A program made the position numbers and the translations under genes. Source: Agromyces aureus (lineage in GTDB: Bacteria; Actinomycetota; Actinomycetes; Actinomycetales; Microbacteriaceae). From it: a stretch of 64,000 nucleotides of DNA. The stretch is from assembly GCF_001660485.1 (NCBI RefSeq), contig NZ_CP013979.1:930001-994000 (forward strand), in the 5' to 3' direction. Positions 50,196 through 57,869 of the stretch are shown piece after piece; the stretch's first letter is position 1; the number at the start of each line of letters is the position of its first letter. A model generated the notes under the pieces. That model saw only the letters and a list, made by a program, of their open reading frames with translations, made no database searches and had not been told where the DNA came from.

Positions 50196-50627
50196 ATGGA
50201 CGCCTGCGCCGCCCTCGCGGACTCGATCGAGCAGCTCTCCCGGCGCGGGCACACCGACCGGCGATTCCTGAAGGAGCTCGGACGCGTCGGCGGCGTGCGG
50301 CGCGGCCCGTTCTGGTTCACGGATGCCGCGTCCGGCGGCAGTAACCGGCTCAGCGGGCGCGGATTCCGTGCCGAGCTCGATGACGACACCGACGGCCAGG
50401 CGAGGCACTTCGCGGGCACCGTCGCGGTCGCGACCCGAGTCGGCGGTCGGCTCGCGCAGTGGCTCACCACGCACGTGCTGCGCGACGGGCCCGACACGGC
50501 CGACGGGCGCCTCAGCGCCGAGGCGATCGAGTTCGTACGTGTCATCCGCTCGGGCGAGCTCGCGCAATCGGATGCCGCCGGCTGGGTGCGTGGGCGGCTG
50601 TGCGGGGCCGGCGCGCTCGACGCGTGA
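50196..50627 (+). CDS. Hypothetical protein, 143 aa
   Basis: An uncharacterised soluble protein from ATG 50196, with third-position GC like its neighbours. It reads MDACAALADSIEQLSRRGHTDRRF, then a basic/aromatic part (GGVRRGPFWFTDAASGGSNRLSGRGF), and a mostly helical C-terminus (LSAEAIEFVRVIRSGELAQSDAAGWVRGRL). There is no signal peptide or membrane segment, and I recognise no domain. No clear ribosome binding site is seen. Repeats flank it on both sides. Confidence 0.55.
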   Translation: MDACAALADSIEQLSRRGHTDRRFLKELGRVGGVRRGPFWFTDAASGGSNRLSGRGFRAELDDDTDGQARHFAGTVAVATRVGGRLAQWLTTHVLRDGPDTADGRLSAEAIEFVRVIRSGELAQSDAAGWVRGRLCGAGALDA

Positions 50628-50644
50628 CGCTCGACGCCTGACCG

Positions 50645-50804
50645 GCGCTCACGCGCGCTGAGGCTCGCATGCCCGGCCGCGCTCACGCGCCCTGAGGCTC
50701 ACGGGTCGGCCGGCGCTCACGCGCCCTGAGGCTCACGGGCCGGCCGGCGCTCACGCGTCCGACCGGCGCTCGCGCGTCCGACCGGAGCTCACGCGCGCGA
50801 CGCG
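50645..50804. repeat. Tandem repeat array, 34-bp then 19-bp units
   Basis: The core GCGCTCACGCG or close variants starts at 50645, 50679, 50713, 50747, 50766 and 50785. That is three 34-bp units followed by shortened 19-bp units. The long units also carry CTGAGGCTCACGGG. The array fills most of the gap before the TetR gene end. Confidence 0.85.
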
Positions 50805-50814
50805 CCGAAGTCGC

Positions 50815-51420
50815 TCAGGCGGTGACCTCGACCGGGTTCGCGAGCCCGCGCCAGACGAACGAGATGGTGGCCTGGGCCGCATCCTGCCAGCCGGTGCCGT
50901 TCAGCAGGTCGTCGATGGCGAGCGCCGCGACACCGTGCACGGCGGCGAACCCGACGAGCGCGAACTCGCTCGCGTCGCCCGCGCGGACCGCCCCCGATCG
51001 CTGGGCCTCGTCGATGAGGGCGACGAGGGTGGCCATGCCGGCGTGACTGAGTCGCACGAGTTCGGCCGAGGCATCCGGATGGTGCTTGGCGGTGTACATC
51101 GTGTCGAGGATCGCGGGGTGCTCGACGGCGAACGAGACGTAGGCGAGCCCGGCCGTGCGGAAGCGCCGATCGAACGGCGCGGGCCCGGCCGCTGCCGCCG
51201 CGAGGTCGGCGTTGAGCCGCGTGAATCCGGCGATGGCGAGGGCGTCGAGGAGGGCCTGCTTGTCGCGGAAATGCCGGGCCGATGCCCCATGGCTGACCCC
51301 GGCATCACGCGCGAGCTGCCGCAGCGAGAGCGCCGCGAGGCCGTCGTCGTCGAGTGTCGTCCAGGCACGATCGAGCAGCACCTGGCGCAGGTTGCCATGG
51401 TGGTAGGTGCGCTCGCTCAT
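50815..51420 (-). CDS. TetR-family regulator
   Basis: A 201-residue TetR protein. The helix-turn-helix is YHHGNLRQVLLDRAWTTLDDDGLAALSLRQLARDAGVSHGASARHFRDKQALLDALA. The C-terminal helices (TAGLAYVSFAVEHPAILDTMYTAKHHPDASAELV) belong to the TetR_C_25/WHG-like group. It is divergent from an SDR gene only 61 bp away, and a nested dyad lies in that gap, so it should repress that SDR gene and itself. Confidence 0.92.
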   Translation of the reverse strand: MSERTYHHGNLRQVLLDRAWTTLDDDGLAALSLRQLARDAGVSHGASARHFRDKQALLDALAIAGFTRLNADLAAAAAGPAPFDRRFRTAGLAYVSFAVEHPAILDTMYTAKHHPDASAELVRLSHAGMATLVALIDEAQRSGAVRAGDASEFALVGFAAVHGVAALAIDDLLNGTGWQDAAQATISFVWRGLANPVEVTA

Positions 51421-51437
51421 CCGCCCACTCTAGCGTC

Positions 51438-51474
51438 ATGTAGGCATTGACAACAATGATGTCACTGTCTACAT
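51438..51474. promoter_or_regulatory. TetR operator: nested dyad between tetR-type and SDR genes
   Basis: ATGTAG (51438-51443) pairs with CTACAT (51469-51474), and TGACA (51448-51452) with TGTCA (51460-51464). Both pairs are centred on 51456. It covers the whole space needed for either promoter. Confidence 0.8.
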
Positions 51475-51481
51475 TTGTCCC

Positions 51482-52267
51482 ATGACCAACGACTATCGCG
51501 GACAGACCGTGCTCATCACCGGCGCCAGCTCGGGGCTCGGCGCCGAGTTCGCCTCGAGCTTCGCCGCTCGCGGCGCCGACCTCGTGCTCGTCGCCCGCCG
51601 TGAGGCGCGACTGATCGACCTCGCCACGAGCATCGAGGCCGAGCACGGGGTGCGGGTCACGACCCTCGCGCAGGACCTCGCGACCGCCGATGCGCCGACG
51701 GTGTTGCGCGCCGCCCTCGACGAGCGGGGCATCGCGGTGCACTCGCTCGTGAACAATGCCGGATTCGGCATGAAGGGCGCGTTCGTCGAGGCCGACCCAG
51801 CGCGCATCGCCGAGATGGTGAGCCTGAACGTGGCATCGCTCGTGGGGCTCACGCGCGAGTTCCTGCCCGACCTCGTCGCCGACGGGCGAGGCGTGCTCGT
51901 CAACATCGCGAGCACCGCGGCCTATCAGCCCTGCCCCGGCATGGCGGTGTACGGCGCGACCAAGGCGTTCGTGCTGAGCTTCACCGAGGCCCTCGCGTAC
52001 GAGACCCGCGACTCGGGCGTTCGGGTGCTCGCCGTCAGCCCGGGTGCGACGCGAACCGAGTTCTTCGACGTCGTCGGAACGGCGGATGCCGCGGTCGGCC
52101 GCTTCCAGACCCCCACGCAGGTCGTGGAGCTCGCCCATCGCGAACTCGATCGCCGAGTCACGCCGCCGAGCGTCGTGTCGGGCCGGGGCAACGCGCTGAA
52201 CAGCACGCTGGTGCGGCTGTTGCCGCGGCGGGCCGCGCTCGCCATCAGCGGCAACCTGCTGCGCTGA
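51482..52267 (+). CDS. SDR-family oxidoreductase
   Basis: A 261-residue SDR of the DltE/SAM-like group: TGASSGLG at 13-20, NNAG at 91-94, Ser 144, and Tyr 157 with Lys 161 (MAVYGATKAFV). The C-terminus has TPTQVVELAHRELDRRVTPPSVVSGRGNALNSTLVRLLPRR, common in this group of NADP reductases with unknown carbonyl substrates. It is controlled by the adjacent TetR. Its codons hold one GGATGCCG word (near 52083). Confidence 0.9.
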   Translation: MTNDYRGQTVLITGASSGLGAEFASSFAARGADLVLVARREARLIDLATSIEAEHGVRVTTLAQDLATADAPTVLRAALDERGIAVHSLVNNAGFGMKGAFVEADPARIAEMVSLNVASLVGLTREFLPDLVADGRGVLVNIASTAAYQPCPGMAVYGATKAFVLSFTEALAYETRDSGVRVLAVSPGATRTEFFDVVGTADAAVGRFQTPTQVVELAHRELDRRVTPPSVVSGRGNALNSTLVRLLPRRAALAISGNLLR

Positions 52268-52427
52268 CCCGCGCGGGCTCCGAGGCGGCTCAGGGAGGCG
52301 GCCGCCACCCACCGAGGGCCGCTCGACATGGCGTCGACTCCGTGGGTTCACGGGCGGGACACCTTCCGTTCAGCGCCGAACGGTCGAGTGGGCTGCGACC
52401 CCTCACGTCTCTGTCAGGAGCCCCTCC

Positions 52428-55307
52428 ATGCCCTTCTCCCCATCCATCCGTCGCGCGTCCGCGATGGTCGCGGCGCTCGCCGTGACCTCCGGCGCGGCGC
52501 TGCTCGCGACGCCCGGCGCCGCGCTCGCCGCAGACGGTGCCGCACCCGGCGTCGTCGTCAACGAGATCGTCTACGACACCGTCACGCACGGCACCGTCGA
52601 CTCGATCGAACTCTTCAACGCGTCATCCGACCCGGTGGATGTCTCGGGCTGGGCCGTCATGGACGACAAGCGCGTCGAGCGCGGCACCATCCCGGCGAAC
52701 ACGACGCTCGCCGCCGGCGGCTTCCTCGTGCTCCAGAAGGACGCCGCGCCCCTCGGCTTCCCGTTCGGGCTCGGCAAGGGCGACGAGGTCGTGCTGGTCG
52801 ACGCCGCGAACGCCGTCGTCGACTCCTACGCCTACGCGGCCACCGCGCCGCTCGCCGACTGGTCGCGCTGCGCCGACGGCGGAGCGTGGGCGCACGCCAC
52901 GGCCGTCACGCTCGGCGCGGCTAACGCCTGTGCCGCCCCTGAAGAGCCCGCGAAGCCGGGCTCTGTCGTGCTGAACGAGGTCGACTCGGGCCCCGCCGAC
53001 TGGATCGAGCTCATCAACCCGGGCGAGTCCGCCGTCGACCTGAGCGGCTACGAGGTGCGCGACAACAGCGACGACGACGACCACCGCTGGTTCTTCGCGT
53101 CGGGCGCCTCGATCGCCGCCGGCCAGCGCCTCGTCGTCGAGGCCTCGACCATCGGTGCGGATGCCGCGGGCAAGCCCCTCGAGTTCCAGGCCGCGATCGG
53201 CATCGGCGGGTCCGACTCGATCCGCCTGTTCGACACCACGGGCAAGCTGCTCGACGAGTACTCCTGGAACGGCCACCCGGCCATCGACGGCAACGAGGCC
53301 GCGGCGAGCTACGCGCGCTGCCCCGACGCGACCGGTCCCTTCGCGCTCGCGCGCGTCACCCCCGGCGCGGCGAACGACTGCGTGCTGCCGGCCATCGCGA
53401 TCAACGAGGTCGAGTCCAACGGCGACGCGACCGACTGGGTCGAGGTCATCAACACCGGCACGACCTCGGTGGACCTGTCGGGCTGGACCCTCATGGACAA
53501 CGATCCCGTGGGCCACGCCGCCGACGTCACCCCCGTGGCATCCGGAACCGTGCTCGCGCCCGGTGCCCGTTTCGTCTTCGACGGTGCGACCCACTTCACG
53601 TTCGGCCTCGGCGGGGCGGATGTCGCGACGATCCGCAATGCGGCCGGCATCACGGTCGTCGAGTACTCGTGGGCCGCGCACGCCGCCGTCACGTGGGCGC
53701 GCTGCCCCGAGGGGACCGGCGCGTTCATCGACGCCGCGACCTCGACCAAGGGCGCAGCGAACGCCTGCGGCACCGGACCGACCGACCCGACCGACCCGAC
53801 GGATCCGACCGAACCGGTCGTCGCGGCCTGGCCGGGTGCGGCCGACGTGACGGTCGTCGACGAGGCGGCCATGTTCCTCAGCGACTCGTCCGGCCTCGAC
53901 ACCCAGCAGACGGCCGACGGCGTCGTGCTCTGGGCCGTCGACAACGGCACCGGCACGTTCTGGAAGCTCGACGTGAAGGCCGACGGCAGCGCGTCGTTCG
54001 CCGACGGCTGGGCGGATGGCAAGCGCGTGCGATTCCAGCGCGACGCCGGCCTGCCCGCCAAGGCCGGCCCCGACACCGAGGGCATCACGGTCGCGAACGA
54101 CGGCCGCATCTACATCGCCTCCGAGCGCGACAACGCCGACAAGGGCGTGAACCAGAACACGATCCTCGCGGTCGACCCCGAGGCCGCCGGCCCAGACGTC
54201 GTCGCGGCACAGGAGTGGGACCTCACGGCCTCGCTCCCGCAGGTTGCCGCGAACACGGGCCTCGAGGCCGTCGAGTGGGTCGCGGACAGCGACCTGAAGG
54301 GTCTCGTCGACGCCAACACCGGCGCGATCTACGACCCGGCCCGCTACCCGGGCCACGGTGACGGGCTGTTCTTCGTCGCGGTCGAGGACAACGGCGTGGT
54401 CTACGCGTACGCGCTGAACGCCGACGGCTCGTTCGCCCAGATCGCGTCGATCGACCCGGGTCTCGGTGGCGTCATGGCCCTCGACTACGACACGGTGCTC
54501 GACCGGCTCTGGGCAGTGTGCGACAACGGATGCGAGGGCGAGGCGGCGCGCATCACGCTCGCCGGAGCCGAGCCCACGGTCGAGCACCTCGCTCGCCCCG
54601 CAGGCATGCCGAACCTCAACAACGAGGGCTTCGCGACCGCCCCGGCATCGCTGAGCTCGGCCGCCCCGGCGCCCTCGCTCGTCACGACCCGCCCGGTGTG
54701 GTGGTTCGCCGACGGTGAGAAGCCCGGCGCACTCCGCACGGGCACCCTGCCCGGCGCGGTCATCACGGACCCGACGGACCCGACGGACCCGACCGACCCG
54801 ACCGACCCCGGCACCGCGCCGGCGCCGATCGACGAGGCGCTGCTCACCGACGCGAACCGCGGCGGCGTGACGGCACCGGCAACGGCCGCGCCGGGCGCGA
54901 AGCTGCCCGTGAACGTGGGGGTCGCGCACGCCGGCGAGACGGTATGGGGCACGGTCTACTCGACCCCGACGTCGCTCGGCTCGGCCGCCGTCGGCCTTGA
55001 CGGGGTCGTCACGGTGACGCTGCCCGACACGCTCGCCGCCGGCGCGCACAAGGTCGCGATCCAGTCGGCCGACGGCACGCTCATCGGCTGGGCGCCGATC
55101 ACGGTCGCCGCGGCGACCGGCGGCGGAGCCTCCGCGACGGGCTCCGGCTCGGTCGCGACCAGCGGTTCCGGCTCGACGGCCGGCCTCGCGCACACGGGCG
55201 CCGACCCGTGGACCGCCCTGTCAGTCGCCGGCGCGCTGCTCGTGCTCGGTGCGGGCGCAGGCGTGATCGCGCTGCGCCGACGCCGTGCGCAGGGGGTCGC
55301 CGAGTAA
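52428..55307 (+). CDS. Wall-anchored protein with three lamin-tail-like domains and an esterase/phytase-like domain
   Basis: A 959-residue surface protein. Residues 1-34 are a signal peptide (GAALAAD). Three LTD-type beta domains follow at about 42-165, 178-312 and 320-440. Each has the pattern VxNEI/V...D-IELxN...VDxSGW. A Thr-Asp-Pro linker leads to a region at about 465-750 that resembles esterase-like phytase domains (GLPAKAGPDTEGITVANDGRIYIASERDN). After a second linker and a beta domain, LAHTG at 920-924 precedes a membrane span and RRRR, an actinobacterial class E sortase signal. AGGAG precedes the ATG. It is probably involved in phosphate or nucleotide scavenging or in adhesion. Confidence 0.82.
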   Translation: MPFSPSIRRASAMVAALAVTSGAALLATPGAALAADGAAPGVVVNEIVYDTVTHGTVDSIELFNASSDPVDVSGWAVMDDKRVERGTIPANTTLAAGGFLVLQKDAAPLGFPFGLGKGDEVVLVDAANAVVDSYAYAATAPLADWSRCADGGAWAHATAVTLGAANACAAPEEPAKPGSVVLNEVDSGPADWIELINPGESAVDLSGYEVRDNSDDDDHRWFFASGASIAAGQRLVVEASTIGADAAGKPLEFQAAIGIGGSDSIRLFDTTGKLLDEYSWNGHPAIDGNEAAASYARCPDATGPFALARVTPGAANDCVLPAIAINEVESNGDATDWVEVINTGTTSVDLSGWTLMDNDPVGHAADVTPVASGTVLAPGARFVFDGATHFTFGLGGADVATIRNAAGITVVEYSWAAHAAVTWARCPEGTGAFIDAATSTKGAANACGTGPTDPTDPTDPTEPVVAAWPGAADVTVVDEAAMFLSDSSGLDTQQTADGVVLWAVDNGTGTFWKLDVKADGSASFADGWADGKRVRFQRDAGLPAKAGPDTEGITVANDGRIYIASERDNADKGVNQNTILAVDPEAAGPDVVAAQEWDLTASLPQVAANTGLEAVEWVADSDLKGLVDANTGAIYDPARYPGHGDGLFFVAVEDNGVVYAYALNADGSFAQIASIDPGLGGVMALDYDTVLDRLWAVCDNGCEGEAARITLAGAEPTVEHLARPAGMPNLNNEGFATAPASLSSAAPAPSLVTTRPVWWFADGEKPGALRTGTLPGAVITDPTDPTDPTDPTDPGTAPAPIDEALLTDANRGGVTAPATAAPGAKLPVNVGVAHAGETVWGTVYSTPTSLGSAAVGLDGVVTVTLPDTLAAGAHKVAIQSADGTLIGWAPITVAAATGGGASATGSGSVATSGSGSTAGLAHTGADPWTALSVAGALLVLGAGAGVIALRRRRAQGVAE

Positions 55308-55378
55308 CGACACCACCACCACGACGGGCGGACGCCGCGCAGCCACGTGCTGCCGCGGCATCCGCTTCGTTGCGTGCT

Positions 55379-55440
55379 GGAATCCCGTCTGCGCGCCGGA
55401 ATCCCCGCCTACATGGATTCCGCCGCGCGAACGGGATTCC
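55379..55440. repeat. 26-bp imperfect inverted repeat (hairpin)
   Basis: GGAATCCCGT and CGGAATCC (left arm 55379-55404) mirror GGATTCCG and ACGGGATTCC (right arm 55415-55440), with three mismatches and a 10-nt loop. It fills part of the gap between the surface-protein and NUDIX genes and may be a terminator or REP-like element. Confidence 0.75.
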
Positions 55441-55510
55441 GCCGTGCGGCATCGCACTGCACTGCTGCGGCCGAGGCCCGAACGCCGTCCGGCTCGCGTA
55501 GCGTGGCCGC

Positions 55511-55987
55511 ATGGCGACCCCGGAATTCGTGCTCGAACTGCGCCGCCACGTCGGCCACGCCCCGCTGTCGCTCGTGGGCGTGACGGCCGTGGTCGTGCGG
55601 GGCGACGAGGTGCTGCTCGGGCGGCGCTCCGACAACGGCTTGCTCACCCCGATCACGGGCATCGTCGACCCGGGGGAGGAGCCGGCGGATGCCGCGGCTC
55701 GCGAAGCCCTCGAGGAGGCCGGGGTGCGGGTGCGCGTCGACCGGCTCGCGTGGGTGCACCAGATGCCGCGGGTCACGCACGTGAACGGCGACCAGGTCGA
55801 CTACCTCGACCTGACGTTCCGCTGCTCGTGGATCGAGGGCGAGCCGTACCCCGCCGACGGCGAGATGACCGAGGTCGCGTGGCATCCGCTGGACGATCTC
55901 GTCGGAGTGCCGGAGCGGCACCTGCGGCGCATTGACGTGGCGCTCGGCGACGGCGCCGGACCTTCACGCTTCGAGGGCGGGGTCTGA
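55511..55987 (+). CDS. NUDIX hydrolase
   Basis: A 158-residue NUDIX protein. The Nudix box is complete: GIVDPGEEPADAAAREALEEAGV, with the REUxEE core that binds Mg2+. Before it, LVGVTAVVVRGDEVLLGRRSDNGLLTPITG is typical of ADP-ribose and nucleotide-sugar pyrophosphatases. Substrate specificity is not clear from sequence. It converges on the small peptide genes with a 31-bp gap. Confidence 0.9.
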   Translation: MATPEFVLELRRHVGHAPLSLVGVTAVVVRGDEVLLGRRSDNGLLTPITGIVDPGEEPADAAAREALEEAGVRVRVDRLAWVHQMPRVTHVNGDQVDYLDLTFRCSWIEGEPYPADGEMTEVAWHPLDDLVGVPERHLRRIDVALGDGAGPSRFEGGV

Positions 55988-56018
55988 CCGAACCCGAGCC
56001 TTCGGTCGTGCGTGATGG

Positions 56019-56138
56019 TCAGCGTGTGAAGATCGCGGCGAGTGCGGCGATGATCGCCTGAACGGAGCCGGCGGCGATGAGCACCGTGCGCTGGCTGATG
56101 CTGCGGCGGGCCGGGATGGAGATGCGGTGGATGGGCAT
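56019..56138 (-). CDS. Small cationic hydrophobic peptide, copy 2 (39 aa)
   Basis: A 39-residue protein starting MPIHRISIPARRSI. AGGAG precedes ATG 56138 by 7 bp. The first 17 residues carry four Arg and one His and no acidic residue. Residues 18-37 (TVLIAAGSVQAIIAALAAIF) form a hydrophobic helix, and Arg is the last residue. It is 33/39 identical to the peptide encoded just upstream, and the changes are conservative, so protein sequence is under selection. It could be a type I-like toxin, a leaderless bacteriocin or a small membrane regulator. It is divergent from an XRE gene. Confidence 0.75.
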   Translation of the reverse strand: MPIHRISIPARRSISQRTVLIAAGSVQAIIAALAAIFTR

Positions 56139-56233
56139 GAGGTTCTCCTGGGGTTCGGTCGTTCGACGGATCGGAGTCGGTGCGAGAAGCGAGGGTGGGC
56201 GGCCGGGCGGTCGAGCCGTCGGGCTGCCCCGGG

Positions 56234-56353
56234 TCAGCGGGCGAAGATCGCGGCGAGTGCGGTGATGATCGCCTGCACGGAGCCGGCGGCGATGAGCACC
56301 GTGCGCTGGCTGATGCTGCGACGGGCGGGAACGGAGAGGCGGTAGACGGGCAT
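56234..56353 (-). CDS. Small cationic hydrophobic peptide, copy 1 (39 aa)
   Basis: A 39-residue protein starting MPVYRLSVPARRSI, with AGGAG placed 7 bp before ATG 56353. It differs from the downstream copy at six positions only (3, 4, 6, 8, 31 and 38). Its middle is RTVLIAAGSVQAIITALAAI. It is the first gene of a two-gene unit; the copies are 95 bp apart. The XRE regulator starts 90 bp away on the other strand, with an A/T-rich divergent promoter region between them. I know no named family for it. Confidence 0.75.
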   Translation of the reverse strand: MPVYRLSVPARRSISQRTVLIAAGSVQAIITALAAIFAR

Positions 56354-56393
56354 GCGAGGCTCCTGTGCTTGAGGTGGGAACCAGCCCTGGAGG

Positions 56394-56422
56394 CTGATAT
56401 GATTCGGTAAAACGAATATATA
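56394..56422 (+). promoter_or_regulatory. Promoter with internal operator before the XRE gene
   Basis: CTGATA (56394-56399), a 17-bp spacer and TATATA (56417-56422) form a good promoter. The dyad ATTCG-N6-CGAAT (56402-56417) lies inside the spacer, as expected for autoregulation. This is one of the most A/T-rich spots in the window and faces the peptide genes on the other side. Confidence 0.65.
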
Positions 56423-56443
56423 CACACATAGAAAGGAAGCGCA

Positions 56444-57076
56444 ATGGGAATCGCGGCAATGCTCATTCGATCGACGCGAAAGAGCGGCCGACTCTCGCAA
56501 CGCGAGCTCTCCGAGCGCACCGAGGTGCCGCAGGCGCGGGTGTCCCTCGCCGAGACCGCGCGTGAGAGCCCCCGGTTCGAGACGGTCGCCCGCCTGCTCG
56601 CGGGTACGGGCCACCGCTTGTTCGCCGCTCCGACCATGCGCGACGACGTCGTGTGCGTCGCCAGCCGTATCCGGGAGGCGCTCGCCGCCGACGATCTCGA
56701 CGCGGCTTCCGCGGCCTTCCTGTCGCTCAATGCCGATCTCGCCGCGGAGCGCGGCCTCGTGCGCGGCGTGCTCGCGATCACCGAGCCGGAACCGACCGGT
56801 TCGAAGACGTGGGATTCCGCCCTGGCCGCTCTGGTCGCCTACCGTCTCGCTGAGGAGGGTGTGCCGCTGCCGCCATGGGTGCACGGCGAGGATCGGCGCA
56901 TGGCCAGGGCGCGCGCATTGCCGCTCGGGTCGCCGGCCATTGCGGCGAGGCGCGAATCGGGTATCGCCGACGTGCCGGCGGAGTTCGTCGCCCATGGCGT
57001 GCTGGTCTCACGCGACCTGCTCGATCGTGCCGCGTCAGCAGCGATGGCGACCGGCCTCGAGGACGAGCGCGGCTGA
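56444..57076 (+). CDS. XRE-type helix-turn-helix protein with C-terminal domain
   Basis: A 210-residue protein. Residues 9-58 are an XRE helix-turn-helix (RKSGRLSQRELSERTEVPQARVSLAETARESPRFETVARLLAGTGHRL). The rest is helical with a conserved-looking end, WDSALAALVAYRLAEEGVPLPPWVHGEDR then VPAEFVAHGVLVSRDLLDRA. That arrangement is seen in actinobacterial antitoxin-like XRE proteins. AAGGAAG precedes ATG 56444. By position it should control the two small peptide genes and itself. Confidence 0.8.
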   Translation: MGIAAMLIRSTRKSGRLSQRELSERTEVPQARVSLAETARESPRFETVARLLAGTGHRLFAAPTMRDDVVCVASRIREALAADDLDAASAAFLSLNADLAAERGLVRGVLAITEPEPTGSKTWDSALAALVAYRLAEEGVPLPPWVHGEDRRMARARALPLGSPAIAARRESGIADVPAEFVAHGVLVSRDLLDRAASAAMATGLEDERG

Positions 57077-57147
57077 CCTGTCGCGCCCCAGCCTCGTCGT
57101 CGGGCAGGTGTCGCCCCTGCTCGCGTGAGCGCGGCCGATCGGACGGA

Positions 57148-57174
57148 TGTCACACGCGGCATCCGACCGGTGTC
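57148..57174 (+). promoter_or_regulatory. ECF41-type promoter upstream of the CMD gene
   Basis: TGTCACA (57148-57154), a 16-bp spacer, then TGTC (57171-57174) lie 63 bp before the start. ECF41 promoters are known to have TGTCACA at -35 and CGTC at -10; only one base of the second element differs. Confidence 0.7.
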
Positions 57175-57236
57175 TTCATGTCGACGGGCCAATCCGGATG
57201 CCGAAGCCGGGCCGTCGAGCAACGCAGGAGGACACG

Positions 57237-57869
57237 ATGACCACGCAGACCCGCATCCCGCCGACCGAGCTGAACGGAGTGTTCGGGGGTGTCGTGAAGG
57301 TCGCGGCACGCCGCATGCTCGGCAGAGTGCCCGACTCGATGGGCGTGCTCGCGCACCACCCCGCGCTGATGCGCGCGTCGATGGGCATCGGGCGCAAGGT
57401 CGAGGCGCTCCACGAGCTCGATGGCGATCTCTCCACGCTCGCCGTGATGGCGACGGACGCCCACATCGGCTGCAGCTGGTGCCTCGACTTCAACTACTAC
57501 AAGTCGCGCAACGAGAGCCTCGACGTCGAGAAGGCGCGCCAGGTGCCGAACTGGCGCGAGGCCACGGTCTTCACCCCGCTCGAACGCAACGTGATGGAGT
57601 ACGCCGAGGCGATGAGCCAGACCCCGCCGACCGTCACCGACGAGCTCTCGGCTGCACTGCTCGACGAACTCGGACCGGCCGCGCTCATCGAGCTCACGGC
57701 GAAGGTCGCGTTCCAGAACATGAGCGCGCGCATGAACCTCGCGCTGGGCATCCACTCCGACGGCTTCGCCGACGCGTGCGAGATGCCGCCGCTCGTCGAG
57801 CGGGGAGCCGGATCGACGAGCGCCGGGCCGACGGGTGCCCCGTCGTCAGTCGTAGGCTCGACGGCATGA
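57237..57869 (+). CDS. Carboxymuconolactone-decarboxylase-family (AhpD-like) protein
   Basis: A 210-residue CMD-family protein. The redox pair Cys 79 and Cys 82 lies in DAHIGCSWCLDFNYYKSR, the AhpD-type active site. LERNVMEYAEAMSQTPPTVTDEL and FQNMSARMNLALGI follow the family. It is probably a peroxidase or disulfide reductase. AGGAGG precedes ATG 57237. It overlaps the sigma-factor gene by 4 bp, the usual partnership for ECF41 factors, and its promoter fits that sigma factor. Confidence 0.92.
   Translation: MTTQTRIPPTELNGVFGGVVKVAARRMLGRVPDSMGVLAHHPALMRASMGIGRKVEALHELDGDLSTLAVMATDAHIGCSWCLDFNYYKSRNESLDVEKARQVPNWREATVFTPLERNVMEYAEAMSQTPPTVTDELSAALLDELGPAALIELTAKVAFQNMSARMNLALGIHSDGFADACEMPPLVERGAGSTSAGPTGAPSSVVGSTA

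Noticed and set aside
50645..50804. Possible CRISPR array
   Set aside because: The repeats are contiguous with no unique spacers, change unit length, and no cas gene is nearby.
55801..56995. Long minus-strand frames running through the small-peptide region
   Set aside because: Only their ends, from the ATG codons at 56138 and 56353, have ribosome binding sites and conserved sequence; the upstream parts are antisense to the XRE and NUDIX genes.
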